Below, in pieces: positions 11,917-12,139 of a stretch of 12,139 nucleotides of DNA. A program made the position numbers and the translations under genes. The DNA comes from CAYQZD01 sp964421875 (GTDB lineage: Bacteria > Electryoneota > Tariuqbacteria > Tariuqbacterales > Tariuqbacteraceae), in NCBI GenBank assembly GCA_964421875.1, contig CAYQZD010000112.1, forward strand, positions 1 to 12,139, in the 5' to 3' direction. Every line of letters begins with the position of its first letter. The first letter of the stretch is position 1. The notes beneath the pieces were generated by a model. The model ran no database searches and was not told the origin of the DNA. It was given only the letters and a program-made list of their open reading frames with translations.

Positions 11917-12139
11917 AATTAGTTCACAAGTTTACAGGTTGATATGTCAAAATTAATTAAATTTAAATTTAAGAAAAATCGATTAAGCAAGCAAGTATTT
12001 ATCCGGGAAAGGATAATGATTCATGATTCTCTCACTTTGGAAAATGGAGCTAAAATCTCCTCCCTTATAAAAGGGGAGATGTGATTCAGAGGATGAAATA
12101 TGACTTATGATTGTTGATTTTCTATTTGCTATTTGTAAA
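11917..12139. other. Upstream region of selB: AT-rich leader, hairpin and heptamers
   Basis: I see no gene here. The 70 bases next to selB are very AT-rich and contain TTGACA on the minus strand with no good -10 partner. A hairpin at 12055-12080 pairs ATCTCC..CCTT with AAGGGGAGAT, with a 2-base bulge. The last 35 bases (12105-12139) can be cut into five 7-base units (TTATGAT, TGTTGAT, TTTCTAT, TTGCTAT, TTGTAAA), as in the other gaps. No tRNA-Sec fold was recognised. Confidence 0.45.

Overview
All recognisable genes in this window lie on the minus strand, so transcription runs from the high-coordinate end to the low. No rRNA, ribosomal protein or other phylogenetic marker is present. The mix points to an anaerobic bacterium from an environmental or candidate-phylum lineage: citrate lyase, selenocysteine decoding, and a secreted protein made of FG-GAP/VCBS-type calcium-loop repeats with a C-terminal domain resembling those I associate with uncultivated lineages. 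That placement is inference.

In order of transcription: selB (11916-10003), the selenocysteine-specific elongation factor; selD (9802-8693), selenide water dikinase, whose own active site is an in-frame UGA at 9691-9689, so the gene is longer than a plain stop-to-stop reading shows; a 695-residue secreted FG-GAP repeat protein (8472-6385); a fused citrate lyase acyl-carrier/beta subunit, CitD-CitE (6158-4947); a Phd/YefM antitoxin and RelE/ParE-type toxin pair with a clear promoter-operator (4786-4134); a DNA methyltransferase fused to a PD-(D/E)XK (Mrr-like) nuclease domain (3911-2298); citF, the citrate lyase alpha subunit (2161-596); and the decayed 5' end of a second FG-GAP paralogue (300 to beyond the window edge).

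Two systems are coherent. SelD makes selenophosphate, and SelB delivers Sec-tRNA to UGA codons followed by a SECIS hairpin, so SelB is probably needed to make the SelD encoded beside it. selA and selC (tRNA-Sec) are not in the window. Citrate lyase is present as CitF plus a CitD-CitE fusion, which together supply all three subunit functions, but the two genes are separated by about 2.8 kb holding the toxin-antitoxin pair and the methyltransferase-nuclease gene. CitC, CitG and CitX are not present.

The most unusual part is between the genes. No gap exceeds 300 bases, but nearly every gap of 130-300 bases is packed with short repeats. Some are degenerate tandem arrays of 7-mers or 8-mers kept in register. 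Others are short palindromes with unrelated stems but a shared GTAGG/CCTAC edge. A composite element (stop codon, 7-mer array, then a 20-base conserved block) recurs in the same orientation downstream of citF, citD-citE and selB. I know no description of that element, although heptamer arrays are known from cyanobacteria (STRR sequences).
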